A stretch of DNA of 64,000 nucleotides from Tillus elongatus (GCA_964006375.1 OZ023269.1:64290029-64354028), one strand, 5' to 3'; shown: positions 1 to 12,136, counted from the stretch's first letter. Numbers and translations are program-made. The notes: a model not told the origin generated them from the sequence alone.

Positions 1-2
1 AG

Positions 3-1988
3 TTAAAAGAGTGTAATCTAAAAATTCAGTTAGATAAGTCAGAATTTTTGCGTAAAGAGGTCGAATTTTTAGGCCATCTGGTCACTGTCCGTGGGATCAA
101 ACCGAACCCATTAAAAATAACTGCCATTCAGAATTATCCAATACCAAAGACAAGTAAGGAAATAAGAGCATTTTTAGGATTAACAGGCTATTATAGACGC
201 TTTATTCCAAATTACGCTAAAGTAGTATTCCTCATCAATAAATATTTAAAAAAGGATACCAAGATAAATATTCACGACCCGGAATACGTTGACGCATTTC
301 AAAAAATAAAAGAATTAATTACAAATTCTCCTGTCCTGAACTACCCCGATTTTTCTAAACAATTTCATTTAACCACTGACGCAAGCAATATAGCTATAGG
401 TGGAGTATTGTCACAAAATAATAAACCAATTGCGTTTTACTCAAGAACACTAAATTCAGCCGAGAGAAATTATTCGACCATTGAAAAAGAGTTATTATCC
501 ATAGTAGAAAATACAAAACATTTTAGACCATATCTCTTTGGACAAAAATTTGTTATAGAAACTGACCACAAACCGCTTGTTTGGCTATTTTCAATTAAGG
601 AACCAAACTCACGGCTAGTTAAATGGCGACTAAGATTAGAGGAATTTAATTACGAGATAAAATACAAGAAAGGCAAAGATAACGTAGTGGCTGATGCCTT
701 ATCGCGAATCGAAATTAACGCGATTGAAGACGACTTTGACCTGGAATCAATAATTAATAACGTAGACACTGACGAAGACAGAGAAAGAGAAATAATTAAC
801 GAACTAGAAAACGACGCAAACAATGCCTCTACTAGCACGACTAATAAGCTACCTGGAAGCAATGACTCACAGACACAACACTCGTCTGCAGAAAATCCAA
901 TTTTCAAAATACCTATATCAGAAAATCCAGTCAATTATTTTTCCAGACGAATAATTTTAGATTACGGACCAAAATATGACACACGCAAATTAAAAATATT
1001 TAAGTTTGAAACAATACATGTAAAGGTTCAACTCAATTACGAATTGAGACAAATAAATGACTTCTTGAAACAATTTATTGATCCAAAATTCACTTACGGA
1101 ATTTTCTGTAAACATGATAGACTATTCAAATATTTCACTGCTGTTTCTTCAACATTATTTAATAGTTCTGTTAAAATAATAAAATCTAACGAATTTTTAC
1201 AAGACGTTGAAAACCAAGAAACTCAACAACAAATTATAGACGAATATCACACACGAAACCACAATGGCATTAACGAGACTTATCAACATTTAAAACAAAA
1301 ATATTTTTGGCCTAATATGAAAAATTATATAAACGCTTTTATTAATAAATGCTCAATTTGCCTTCAGACAAAATACGAAAGAAATCCGTACAAACCACCA
1401 TTTTCAGGTCCCCTTCTAGCTAAACGCCCTTTTGAAGTGATACACATTGACACCTTCAGTTTCGATAATTGTAAATTCCTAACTATCATAGATTTATTCT
1501 CCAAATATGCGCAGGCATATTATATAACTGATGGATCCGCAATTACCGTGTTAAATAAACTTAGACACTATTTTTCCCATCATAATCATCCCCTAAAAAT
1601 AGTAGCTGACGCTGGCAAAGAATTTTCGAATACTACCCTTAAAGAATACTGTAATTTATTTAATATTAATCTTCACATAACAACCCCCCAAAATCCTAAC
1701 TCAAATTCACCAGTAGAGCGACTGCACTCAACTCTTGTAGAAAAATTGCGAATTCTTAAATTACAAAACCCACAAGAGAGGCCTGCAACCCTAATGATAA
1801 CAGCAACCCTTATTTACAACCAGTCCATTCATTCGACAACTGGGTATTCACCTTTTACATTACTATACGGCCCCTACGACGACTTACCAACAGTCACACC
1901 TGAAACTACCCTTTACGAAGAATACAATAACAATAGGCTCAAAGAAATAATGCCTTTCTTCGACAGTGTATACAGAAACAAAAAGTAA
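3..1988 (+). CDS. pol: Errantivirus-type Ty3/gypsy Pol, 5'-partial (RT end, RNase H, integrase)
   Basis: This is the C-terminal two thirds of a Ty3/gypsy polyprotein that copies element RNA and integrates the DNA. The frame is open from base 3, so the start lies outside the window. In order it shows the RT thumb region (FLGLTGYYRRFIPNY), RNase H (TTDASNIAIGGVLSQ, then the IEKELLSI and ETDHKPL blocks, ending VVADALSR), an HHCC zinc domain (YHTRNHNG to KCSICLQ) and an integrase core with its three acidic residues in VIHIDTFSF, VADAGKEF and SPVERLHS. It ends early at 1988, and a basic tail continues in another frame. The Env-like gene downstream places it with insect errantiviruses. Family placement is by motif recognition only. 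Confidence 0.9.
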   Translation, partial: LKECNLKIQLDKSEFLRKEVEFLGHLVTVRGIKPNPLKITAIQNYPIPKTSKEIRAFLGLTGYYRRFIPNYAKVVFLINKYLKKDTKINIHDPEYVDAFQKIKELITNSPVLNYPDFSKQFHLTTDASNIAIGGVLSQNNKPIAFYSRTLNSAERNYSTIEKELLSIVENTKHFRPYLFGQKFVIETDHKPLVWLFSIKEPNSRLVKWRLRLEEFNYEIKYKKGKDNVVADALSRIEINAIEDDFDLESIINNVDTDEDREREIINELENDANNASTSTTNKLPGSNDSQTQHSSAENPIFKIPISENPVNYFSRRIILDYGPKYDTRKLKIFKFETIHVKVQLNYELRQINDFLKQFIDPKFTYGIFCKHDRLFKYFTAVSSTLFNSSVKIIKSNEFLQDVENQETQQQIIDEYHTRNHNGINETYQHLKQKYFWPNMKNYINAFINKCSICLQTKYERNPYKPPFSGPLLAKRPFEVIHIDTFSFDNCKFLTIIDLFSKYAQAYYITDGSAITVLNKLRHYFSHHNHPLKIVADAGKEFSNTTLKEYCNLFNINLHITTPQNPNSNSPVERLHSTLVEKLRILKLQNPQERPATLMITATLIYNQSIHSTTGYSPFTLLYGPYDDLPTVTPETTLYEEYNNNRLKEIMPFFDSVYRNKK

Positions 1989-2293
1989 GTGGAGACAAAA
2001 GAATTTCTAAAGCAAATGCGGACAGACAAACGACACCAGATTTACAAGAAACGACACAACTAGCTATTAGAGTACCAAAAGTAAGAAAAACGAATCCTCT
2101 TTATAAATTACAATCACATCCTAAACAAAAAGAAAACATTGTTACATTTTCTAAACCAAAAGCAAAAGCTCACGTTTCTAACATAAAAAGAGTAAGAAAG
2201 ACTTTTTCGTTACAGGACAAAACTACTACTACTACAAACAACGATGACCCTCAACCTGGTCCATCCACTTCAAATAACACCGATAAAAACTAA
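1973..2293 (+). pseudogene. Displaced C-terminal tail of the errantivirus Pol
   Basis: After the Pol stop at 1986-1988, a different frame (first base modulo 3 equal to 2) stays open to a stop at 2291-2293. It encodes a Lys/Arg-rich tail (RVPKVRKTNPLYKLQ, then SNIKRVRK) followed by a Pro/Ser/Thr-rich end with PQPGPST. Basic tails of this kind follow the integrase core in errantiviruses. I therefore read this as the original Pol C-terminus separated by a small indel near 1975-1988. It overlaps the proposed env start at 2244 by 50 bases. The tail assignment is inference. Confidence 0.55.
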
Positions 2294-3785
2294 CGGATAT
2301 TTTAAAGAGTATTTAGGCATAGCAAAAATACTCAAACATTATCATAAATTTTATTTTAATTTTAATATTACCGATATAGAAATTAATTATAACATATTAT
2401 TAAAAAATTCTAAATTTTTAAACACTGGACAAATGTCTGCAAGTAACGAACGATATTTACTAATTTTAGATGACCATTTGTCACGATTAAGTAATGAACT
2501 ACAAAAACTATCGATGCACAGAACTAAACGCGGATTAATAAACGGAGCAGGCTCTTTAATTAAAATGATAACAGGAAATCTCGACCAAGAAGACTTAAAA
2601 GAAATCAATAAAAATTTAGATAACCTTTTCCAAAATCAAGAAGATATAATTACCCAAATTGATAATTTAAATTCATTTGCTAATATAATCACACAAAGGT
2701 ACGAAAAAGACCAAAAAATTATTAATCAAAATCTAGATCATATTTATCAGACTTTTTCCACTTTAGATAGCGAAAGAGAATTGTCGAGTAAAATTTATTT
2801 CCAAATTCACGTAGCTGTTAAATTACTCCATAATATAGAGATAATTCAAAGAACTATTTCCTTAAGTTTTAACGAAATTACTAATATAGAGCTATTTACC
2901 ACTAGTGATCTGTTAAATATTATTGATCACTTAAAGTTAAGTCACGACAGAAATGAATTGATCGACTTTGACCAAAATCATGTTTTTAAAATTGTAGAAT
3001 TTACCAAATTTCATATATTATCGGTTAAGGATACGATTGTATGCCTTTTAAAAGTTCCTATCCTATATCCCAATCCTGGTTCTTATTTTCGTGTTTATCC
3101 TGTACCACAAAATTATATTCTCCTGGTACCACCCAGCTCATACTATTTAGAAACACCCTCTTCAAACTTATGGACCCAAGAGAAGTGCCCCTCTATAGAA
3201 GACGTGGTTATATGCAATAATCGCCCACGAGAAGAACATTGTCAGCTTGACACCTTACAAAATTGCACTTCTGCCAAAGTAATGAACCCCTACGAAATAT
3301 CAACTCAGCTGCAGAATGGTCAGATCTTAATATCCACTAGCTCAGCAACCACTATTGTCGAAAATTGCGAAACATCGTTAGAACGAAAAATCTTCCAGGG
3401 AAACGGTCTAGTAACATCCCTCAATTCCTGCAAAGTCAAAATCAATGAGGAAATGTATGAAGACGTTGCTACCAATTTGACGCTACAACCCATAGAAGTC
3501 GAAGAATTGCAATAGACACCTCAACATCATATCCATTTTAAGCCAGATCATCTAAAAGAAAACAAAAAGATAAAAGAAGCATTGTCTCAAATACAACAGC
3601 ATCCATTTCATCTCCGACCGTCCATGCAGTATTCCCACTTAGGCATTACCATTGGTATATCCATCGCTGTTACCATTGTACTTCTGTTTCTTTTAAGAAG
3701 AAAAATTCAGAGCATCCTATACAAGTCCAACAAGCAAACGCAAACAGAAGAAGTGTCCGAACACGAGGACGTGTTAAAGATTTAA
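2244..3785 (+). pseudogene. env: Envelope (F-like) gene of the errantivirus, one in-frame stop
   Basis: This is an Env-like reading frame of the class I fusion type that insect errantiviruses share with baculovirus F proteins. A furin-type site RTKR lies at residues 93-96 (about 2520-2531). It is followed at once by a Gly/hydrophobic fusion-peptide-like stretch beginning GLINGAGSLIKMITGNLD, then heptad-rich sequence and a Cys-containing ectodomain (paired Cys around residues 314-390). The frame stops at TAG 3513-3515 but stays open in the same frame to 3785. That second part supplies a membrane anchor (LGITIGISIAVTIVLLFLL, about 3642-3698) and a short cytoplasmic tail. The frame therefore has a single lesion. 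No clear signal peptide follows the ATG at 2244. Errantivirus env is normally made from a spliced RNA, so the true start may differ. Confidence 0.8.
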
Positions 3786-3794
3786 GGGTGGAGG
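3784..3794 (+). other. Polypurine tract of the errantivirus
   Basis: A purine run AAGGGTGGAGG lies directly before the AGTTAC start of the LTR and just after the env stop. This is the normal place for the primer of plus-strand synthesis. Confidence 0.6.
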
Positions 3795-4063
3795 AGTTAC
3801 ATCCCTGTATATTCTCAACATCATACAAAATACGACGAATCCTGAAACCATGCATCATCAGTTTAGTGACCTGTGTAAGAGTGCTGATGCAGACGTTTGC
3901 ATTTATGTTAATTCTGTAGAACATTATTTCATTCAATCGCTGTAACTCTAGTTGTTCACATGTTGTTTTGAATCACATATTTTATAATAAATTTTAAGAC
4001 TGAAATAATTGTACCACTTAAATAAATAAATTACTTTTTTCGGACAATCGCTACGAAAAAAAC

Positions 4064-4068
<5 letters not shown>
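3795..4068 (+). mobile_element. 3' LTR of the errantivirus
   Basis: The segment starts AGTTAC and ends CTAATT. Errantivirus LTRs commonly begin AGT and end in AATT-like sequence rather than TG...CA. It contains AATAAA-type signals (near 3989 and 4021-4030). It runs directly into a (TA)n tract, matching the ATAT/TATA target preference known for gypsy, 17.6 and 297. The 5' LTR lies outside the window, so the ends are inferred from termini and context only. Confidence 0.55.

Positions 4069-4129
<61 letters not shown>
4069..4129. repeat. (TA)n microsatellite, likely errantivirus target
   Basis: About 30 uninterrupted TA units begin right at the proposed LTR end. Confidence 0.9.
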
Positions 4130-4130
<1 letters not shown>

Positions 4131-4200
4131 TTGGCTTTTGCTTAAAATTGAAACTAATCTCGAATATGGGTTCTGAGCGTTCTGGTTCGCGCTCATTAAA
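4130..4200 (-). repeat. Diverged fragment of dispersed repeat module M2
   Basis: Read on the minus strand, this resembles the M2 block seen at 11413-11565, 17340-17470, 17567-17690, 41259-41400 and 59928-59990. The shared features are a GCGCGAACC-like stretch, an AACCCATATTCG-like stretch and a GTTTCAATTTT-like stretch beside (TA)n. It is diverged and incomplete. Confidence 0.5.
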
Positions 4201-6239
4201 AAAAAAATTCCAATATTAAAAAATCGTCATCTTCTCATTAGTGCATCTGTTCTGCAAGAATTCACTAAAAATAAGTATTTTTTATTGTTTTTAATTAGCT
4301 GAGTTACCTATCACTTTAGTAAAATATCGCATGTTGTCATTTCGATTGGTCAAGTTAAAACACTTATTTTTAAATTGAATTTAAATCTGGTGAAATGAAA
4401 TATGTCGATCAACGCAAAGTAAATCCTATGTCGCTTTTTCTTTTTTTTTCCTGGGAAAAACACTTTACATAAAAGTTGTTTACCATAGAATATTATACTA
4501 ACCCACCACTTTGGCTGAGTAAAATTTATTCATCATTGCAGTCAAAAGGGTATATCGCCTTGTTCAACACACCCATTTAAATTAATTTTTATATGACTCT
4601 TATACCGTCTCTCTCTCTCTCTCTTTTCTCAAATTATATATATTTAAAGCCACAGTCTTGGGAGAGTATAATATTTCCAACATCATAATTTAACGATGAT
4701 GTCGCCTTGTCTAATGCGTATATTTAATTCAAATTTCTCGAATTTTTTAACTTTAAATTACCACCATCTTGTTAGAGTGAAATCTATTCATCATCACATT
4801 CTGAGAGTTATATCGCCTTATGTAATGCACGTATTTCATTTAGTTATTATGTTATTCTCATTCCTTTTACTGGGCCATCTGATAATCTAACACCAAACTA
4901 TACACCAACTGCCATCTGGTAGACGGTGACTGATGCACGACTCTGGCAGCGTTCAAGCGTACTAATTCATGTTCCTTAACGTCATCTAACGATAAATCCT
5001 GACGTCAGGCGCATGCACAAGAGGCTGTTGACTGGGGCAGAATTCCCCATATATACTTGCTTTGAGGTTTTCATACTTGGCTTTTGTTTAAAATTGTCCG
5101 ACAATTTCAGTGCTTTTAGATGGAGATAATACTAATTTAGAATTTGTTATTGCTGCCTTGAAACAGATTGCTAGTTCATCTGCGTTTTGGTATGTTAAAA
5201 ACCTTCCGGAGAATGGGCGCTGTGGTATTGCTTCATTTTTAATCAACAAATTATCGCCCAGTGTCTTTTAGTAAATACACAACTTACAAAATTTCTTTAG
5301 ACAAACAATATATTCAGGACTAGTCTCATTGGCTCGCTGTCTCCATTGACGAAGCTTGCAGTTTTCGGCAATTTTAGATGACTGTGGTTCCAAAGATTTT
5401 CTATTAACTTGAAATTTAAAAGGTATTTTCTCGGAACTTTCTGGACTACACAAATGACATGGTAAATCAAATTCTTGGTGAAGTATTATCGTTATGCGGA
5501 CTACTGTCTTACTTTCCGCCGCTACCTTATTTACTTTCAAAATTTGTTTTAGTTGTGCAATATACAATATTCAATTTATATCGTGAATTCGAGATTCTTC
5601 AACTTTTCCGATAGTACTCATATTTAATTATTTAATTTGTACCACTTTTTAAAATTTAATTCATAAATTATATTTCATCCTCGTTGCCATGTAATATCTT
5701 TGAATATTTTGAAATTTATTATTATTAACAAATTGAGTCGCTGAAATATTGAAACGGGTATATTTCGGAATAAGATAACTTTTCCTTATGATGGGGAATT
5801 TCTACGGTAACCTTATCAAGACGGTTTTCTTACAGGATTTTGCCCAGGCGCCAGCATCGATTGAAATCTGTTCTCCAGGAAGTCTATGCACTCCTTCTAG
5901 GTCTGTGTCTGCAGCTTCCTAGACCCAGGGTAAACTGCAGTGAAGCTAGATTTCACCCAAGTCTTGAGGTGAAGTCACCAGTGACTTCTATTTATGGCCT
6001 TTATTAGAGACGGGGTTGATAATAATAAGGGTTTGGGTGGATAACTTGGAAGACCCTGATAAAATACCGGATAATATTTACAATATATTTACACAAGAGA
6101 ATACCAGAAAATATTTACAAAGTATGTACAAGGAAAGAAACAAATTATTACTTCCGCGGACCTTAACATTAAATAACAATCTATTGAATGAGAACTTATT
6201 ACAAAGCAACGTTATATTATTCTCCTAAAACAAATCTAT
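4201..6239. other. Unassigned AT-rich sequence with weak tandem units
   Basis: No gene is recognisable. Three diverged units near 4505, 4650 and 4758 share a pattern of CCACNNTCTTG, GAGT(A/G)AAAT, TTCATCAT and ATCGCCTT. They are separated by a (CT)n run at 4608-4624 and probably reflect an old tandem duplication. A second copy of the phrase ACTTGGCTTTTG at 5073 repeats the sequence at 4130. A 99-codon minus-strand frame at 5268-5567 has no recognisable domain and I do not call it a gene. Confidence 0.4.
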
Positions 6240-7480
6240 ACAATACCATAGACAGTGGCAATCGGAGTGAATGAAGCTAGTAAGTCACATGCAAAGCAAG
6301 CGGGTCCATTATTATCGTTACGGCGGGGCTCTAATACGCGTCAGAAAGAGACGTAGCGACGCGGAAGGTGATATGAAGTAAGCGGCGGCGTAACGGGCGT
6401 GCAATAGAAACCAAAACAAAAATCATCGTCCAGAAAAAGTTCCTGCTTACAAATACTACTATTATTACAAGAAAACTAGGGAACTACGACTTCTCATCCA
6501 TACCACACACTCAAACACCTGGCACGCCCCCGCACGACGATCCCGGCCAGGCCGGGAGACCAATGGCCGCTTGACTATTTCGGTCGTGCCGAGCCCAGGG
6601 CTCTGTCCCGACCGACTGTAGCCAAGAAATATCCCGACTCCGATCCCTTCTTGAGAACGAGGGTGGCTTCGCAGACACCACCCGTAACTGAATCGGCTCT
6701 GGCCGTATCGCTCACTTGGTGAGTCGCGTGCGAGTGTCTGCTCCACCTGGTTCCCTAGCTATCCGAGGGGACCAAAACCTGGTGCGACCACAGACTTCTT
6801 CAGGCCACCCAAGAGCGTCGGCGGCAGCGGACGGCAGCACTCTCCGACTCCCAGGCTCTGCCGTGGAATCACCTAAACAATAACTAAGAAACATGTGCCT
6901 AAAGGAGACGAGAAAAGACCTGTAAACTTCAATTAACAAAGGAGGCAATACTCACCAGACCACAATTCCCACATACGGGCTTTTAACATCTATTCTGCTG
7001 AAGAAGGTCGTGCGCGCCAGGACAATCTAAAGCAGAAGAAGACGTCCAGTTCATGGGAATCACTTTCATTCCCTCGTAACCATACTGCACTGGATACAGT
7101 CGGCATACCTAAAATAAATAAACAAAACTTAACTGCGGGCGGGCTGCGGTCCTCAGCAATTCACGGCTCTCGACGTCGCTGTCACCTGTACCTGGGGCTC
7201 GGCCTGGAAACTAAAATTAAAGGCTAAACGAATAACGGCTATGCCTCTCCGGCCGTTGCGCTGCTTCTCACTCATACCTGAAAAAGACTGTCTTTCCACC
7301 GCTTGTTCCACACACCAGTCCCCGGCCAACGTACCGCTCCCCTTCCAATTATATCTGCTCGAGCAGCATGCTCCGCGACACGCCTCACCGGCCCGTGTAC
7401 GGTGGTGACTCGCTCTCGCTGTTAGCCTGCAATCGGCCTTGACTCTACTGATTGTTATTATATTCAAACATCGCGGTTTG
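6240..7480. other. GC-rich island, no assigned gene
   Basis: Base composition is clearly richer in G and C than the AT-rich surroundings. There are several short minus-strand frames (6465-6746, 6712-6948, 7153-7467) but no recognisable protein domain. On the minus strand there are splice-like signals: an acceptor TTTATTTTAG near 7113, a donor GGTGAGTATT near 6955 and an acceptor CTCCTTTAG near 6905. These could mark 5' exons or a promoter of a host gene, or an unrecognised LTR. Nothing decides between these readings. Confidence 0.3.
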
Positions 7481-7744
7481 TTAATTACATTTTTAATTGT
7501 TACGTTAACAATCTATAATTATCATACTAACTTTATCACAATATATAGGCATAAATTAAACAAAGACTAACTGCTTTATTCTATATAAATATTCCATGAA
7601 TCCTTATCACAATAAGGAGAAAATAAAGTATATAAAAAGTGTACATTATTACAATGTATCACAATAGTCCCTCAAACTAAATACCTTATTTGAAATGAGC
7701 ACAAATATGTATTTTTTGAAGCGATATCTAAAGAATGATGGCGA
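7481..7744. other. AT-rich spacer
   Basis: I see no gene or repeat that I can name here. Confidence 0.4.
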
Positions 7745-9835
7745 ATTATTATTATTATTATTATTATTATTTTAATTTCAACAACACACCACGAGGGCTT
7801 ACAGCCTAAATACTATCGTACCGTGGGTGTTGACAAGGAGGAAAGAGGCAGCTTGTTAATTGTGGACTTGAAGGTTTGGAGGTTCGGAGGAGAAGGAAAA
7901 GCATGTGCCGGCTAGGAATTCCACAACTTGGAAGTCCTCGGGACAAAAGAGCGGGCATAACAAGATGTTCTATGTCTGGTGACCTGGACAGTAAAAGGGT
8001 GCATTCGCTCTGTTCCCCTGGTAGATCTGTTGGGGGCAGCAGGTGGGGGAACTATGGAGGAAAGCTCCTCTGAGCAGTGCCCGTGCAGATATCTATAAAA
8101 GAGAGAGAGAGGTCACCAACGGCACGTCGGTGGGCAAGGGATGGCAGCCTTTGGGTGAGGGTAGGGTCACCGATGAGACGTATAGCTCTCTTTTGAATGG
8201 AGTCCAGGATAGCGAGTGTAGAAGCGGCAGCGGCACCCCAGATGTGGGAGCTGTATTCGAGGTTTGGCCTTATTTGTGAAGTATATAAGGTATAGAGATT
8301 AGCTGGTGAAAAGTATTTGCGAGTCCGGAAGAGGAAACCTAATTTCTTAGCAGCCGCTTCTGCAATTGATGTGACATGTTGGTGCCAATTAAGATTTCGA
8401 TCCACAGAAATGCCAACAAGAGAAAAGGACTCATCACTTTGAATAACTTGGTTGTTCATTGTGATGGGTCTAGGGCTGGTGTATCTCTTGTGAGAAAGAA
8501 AGCAAGACTTAGTTTTGGTGGGGTTAAATTGTACAAGATTTCTACTTCCCCAGTCTAATATTTTTTGGAGATCCACGGAGACAGAACCCTCCATGAGTCT
8601 GCGATCCTCATCTAATTGGGCTAAAGAGACAGGCTTAGAATATTGTATATTTGAATGGAGGGTGCTGTCGTCCGCGTAGCTGTGAACTGGGTTGGATGTG
8701 CTCGAGAGGAAGTCATTGATGTGGAGAAGAAACAAAGTAGGGGCTAAAGCTGAACCTTGAGGAACTCCTGCATTAATTGGATACAGTTTAGAGGAATGGC
8801 CATCCACAGCAACAGATATGCTCCTGTTGGAGAGGAAATTTGCTGTCCACATACAGAGTTTTGGTGGTAGGACATAGGCCGGAAGTTTATTAAGCAGCGC
8901 TGCGTGCCAGACCTGGTAGAATGCTTTGGATATGTCTAGAGCAACAATCTGGGATTCACCGTGTTGTTCCATAGACTTGTTCCAAGAATGGGTGACAAAG
9001 GAAAGGAGGTCGGCAGTCGATCTGTGCTGACGGAATCCACACTGCCTGTCGTGGATTAGACTGTGTTTTTCAAGAAATTTTAGAAATTCGGTGTTTATAT
9101 ACTTTTCCATCACTTTAGAGACGACTGAAAGGAGAGAAATAGGCCTGTAGTTGCTAGGAAGCGCTTTGCATCCTTTCTTGGGGATGGGTTGTACTCGAGC
9201 AGTTTTCCAGTTACTAGGGAATATGCCTTTATTATAAGATATCTGAAACAGACGAGTCAGGACAGGAGCAAGCTCTGGTGCGCATTTTTTAAGAACAATT
9301 GCTGGGATCTCGTCAAGGCCAGAGGCTTTTCTGGTATTTCGTACCTTTTTAGTTTTGAAAATGATATTAGTCATTTTATGCGCGACATTGGGGACTGTTG
9401 GTGGTTGAACATTTGGAGGTGGGTTGAGAGTAGAATTGCCGGCGAACAACGAAGCAAAAAGTTCAGCCTTGCCCAGAGCGATAGAAACAATTTCATCCCC
9501 TGAGACAAGAGGTGGGAACGTGCTTTTGCAGAAATTATTCCCAATAGATTTAGCGAGAGTCCAGAAGGGTTTGCCGCCGTTGGAGCTTAAGAGGACTTTG
9601 TTTTTGATGTGGTTATTAAACGAGTTTTTTTGCCTCAGAAAGAATGCGGACATAGCGGTTTCTTGCGTCGTTAAATGCTTGACGATTTTCTTGACTGGGA
9701 TTGTGTAGAAGCGTTTTGTGAGCTTTGACCTTTTCAAGTCTCGCCTTGTCACAGGATTTAGAGAACCAGGGCTTTTGAGTGGCTGAAGAGGTTTTCTGTG
9801 TACGTGGGAAATTATGCCAACAAACAATGTCATAA
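7745..9835 (-). mobile_element. 5'-truncated Jockey/CR1-type non-LTR retrotransposon (nonLTR-1a)
   Basis: The element runs on the minus strand. Its 3' end lies at 7774 and is followed by an (AAT)n tail, seen as (ATT)n at 7745-7773 on the plus strand. The 3' UTR is shared with a second copy at 48408-48786. The 5' end, near 9835, is lost inside ORF2. A simple-repeat tail and 5' truncation are usual products of target-primed reverse transcription. No clear target duplication was found. Confidence 0.85.
8052..9833 (-). pseudogene. ORF2 reverse transcriptase of nonLTR-1a
   Basis: This is a 593-codon open frame carrying a non-LTR reverse transcriptase, with motif A LDISKAFYQVWH, motif B GVPQGSALAPTLF and motif C SYADDSTLH, then thumb sequence and a C-terminal region ending ICTGTAQRSFPP. 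The catalytic motifs look intact. The first about 64 residues do not match the related copy at 48872-49495. Near 9640-9650 this copy has a longer T run in the plus strand, so everything upstream is read in the wrong frame and the apparent Met start is meaningless. Endonuclease and ORF1 are missing through 5' truncation. The exact clade (CR1, L2, Daphne or relatives) cannot be fixed from memory. Confidence 0.8.
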
Positions 9836-10919
9836 ATTAAAAATTAACTACTGTGCTAAGTAGAGCTATTAAAGTATATTATAACGAATATTAATTAGCT
9901 AGGAACAAATTCCTGCCAGGATTTAATATACTGAAATAAAAAAATATAGCAAATAATAAATAATATTAATTAAAATGTAATTTTTGGTCTGGTATAAAAT
10001 TCACAATTTCTCCAAAAATATGGGCAGTTGAGAAAATTTTTGAGTTGGAGAATAATATGGAGAGATCAGTATTTATTGTAAATGAAGGTATCGGGTGAAA
10101 CATTAAGGGAAATAAATGGAAGCGAAAAATTTTTTTTGAATATCAAAGTTTTAAAGTTGTTGAATTTGAAATATTGGAAGGAGTAAAAAGTGGATGTTAA
10201 TCGCCTGAAGCGAAATAGTAGCTGTCAAGCGATGTGACAATCAAAAGCACAACATTGCATTAGGGGCACACCTCATTGAACTGTACATGTAAGGTACATG
10301 TAAGCGATTAAGTGATTTGAACCTATCAATACCAAAAGAATCTGTTTGAACTGATAGATCTACCAAAAATTGATACGACTTTTAAAACTTTAGAAAATCC
10401 AGATCTAAAATCTAACTAGTCTAATCTAATCATATAAACTCAAGAATAATATTAGACCTAATAAATTAAAATGAACTTAATAATATACATAGTTCTCATT
10501 TCAATATAACAAGTGTTATGTGTTGTGATATCAGTGTTAATTTGCTATATCTTGAATTATCCAAAATTTAACGAAATATTAAAAGAAAAGAAAAATTCGA
10601 CAACCCAAGCGGACCATAAGCTACAAAAATATGAAATCGTGATTCGAACATTGCCAACTGTTACATGTTCAAGCTTAGAGGTGAGGAGTTATATTCACCG
10701 TTGTACATTAATCATTCTGGGCGACTGTGGCGTGTATAACCCCATTAGATGCAAATGGTCTGAGGTGTACTGGAATATCAAGTTTCTTCCAACGCAATAC
10801 CAGATGGCCAACAACACTGAAGTGGACAAGTTAGGTCACCAGATTCCAAATCTCACTGGAACCTTCCCAAAGTTAGAAGGTGCAAAATATAAATATTTAT
10901 TTTTATTTACTTTTTGTTA
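9836..10919. other. Unassigned sequence with one small open frame
   Basis: The stretch is AT-rich with no recognised gene. A frame at 10513-10920 (135 codons) has a hydrophobic start (CVVISVLICYILNY) and six cysteines, but no family I can name. Its end coincides with the hAT-1 target site, so it may be a fragment cut by that insertion. Confidence 0.25.
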
Positions 10920-10927
10920 GATTTGAG
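10920..10927. repeat. Left target-site duplication of hAT-1
   Basis: GATTTGAG is repeated exactly at 12886-12893. Confidence 0.92.
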
Positions 10928-11412
10928 CAGTGGCGATTTCTCCTAGTGAGCTAGTTGTGCGCCGCACACCCTAAAATATAATTAAAATGTGCACAGTTAA
11001 ATATGTTTTATTTCTTTTTCCCTTAGTCTTAATACACTACATATTTTATGACAATCGATTTAATTTACTTATTTGATTTCATAAATAGTCGGTTAATAGT
11101 GACTTGGAATGAAGTAGGTACCACGTCTTCATTCAGAGAATATGAGTAGGTCAGTATCAACTGGGAATGAATTCGGGTTAGGTGTGCGTTGATATTTCCG
11201 AACACTTCAGTCGATAGAGCTGTATTGGTATACAATACAGTCCCCCACCCATGTGTTTAAAACAGTGAGGAAAATACTATTGATTTTAACACTGCAGTGA
11301 GCGGTAGAAATACCGCTCAAGACAAATGAATGGAACGCCGGTCTAACAAACGTTGTGATAGCATTATTTACAAACATTACGACTGCGCTTGCAAAGACCA
11401 CAGTATTCTAGA

Positions 11413-11769
<357 letters not shown>

Positions 11770-12043
11770 GTTTCTGTTGAAAAAGATGTAGAATTTAATT
11801 TGTGTCAAGTTTTAAAATATAGAAATTTTTGATTAAAATGAAGAAACTGATATCAAGTACCATCCATATTTCTAGAAATTGTAATGGTACATAATGAGGT
11901 GAGGTAATTTTGGAGATTAGAAATCAGATGAGAGAACTTTAGAACAATTGACATTTAAATTAAAATTTAGTCAAAATTGCATCATTTGCAGCCACAAGTT
12001 TAGACTTATTTGTAAGATGCTTTGTACTATTTATATAACAATA

Positions 12044-12046
<3 letters not shown>

Positions 12047-12132
<86 letters not shown>
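12047..12132. repeat. (TA)n array 2 of hAT-1
   Basis: Uninterrupted TA run between two unique hAT-1 blocks. Confidence 0.95.

Positions 12133-12136
<4 letters not shown>

Noticed and set aside
4031..4034. Errantivirus LTR end at AATTAC
   Set aside because: It gives AGTTAC...ATTAC symmetry but is followed by TTTTTTCGG, which does not fit the ATAT/TATA target rule; the end at 4068 beside (TA)n fits better, though this is not proven.
5268..5567. 99-codon minus-strand gene
   Set aside because: No family resemblance, no supporting splice or promoter signal and low-complexity surroundings.
8043..8558. Plus-strand frames across the 7745-9835 element
   Set aside because: They lie antisense to a recognisable reverse transcriptase and have no domain of their own.
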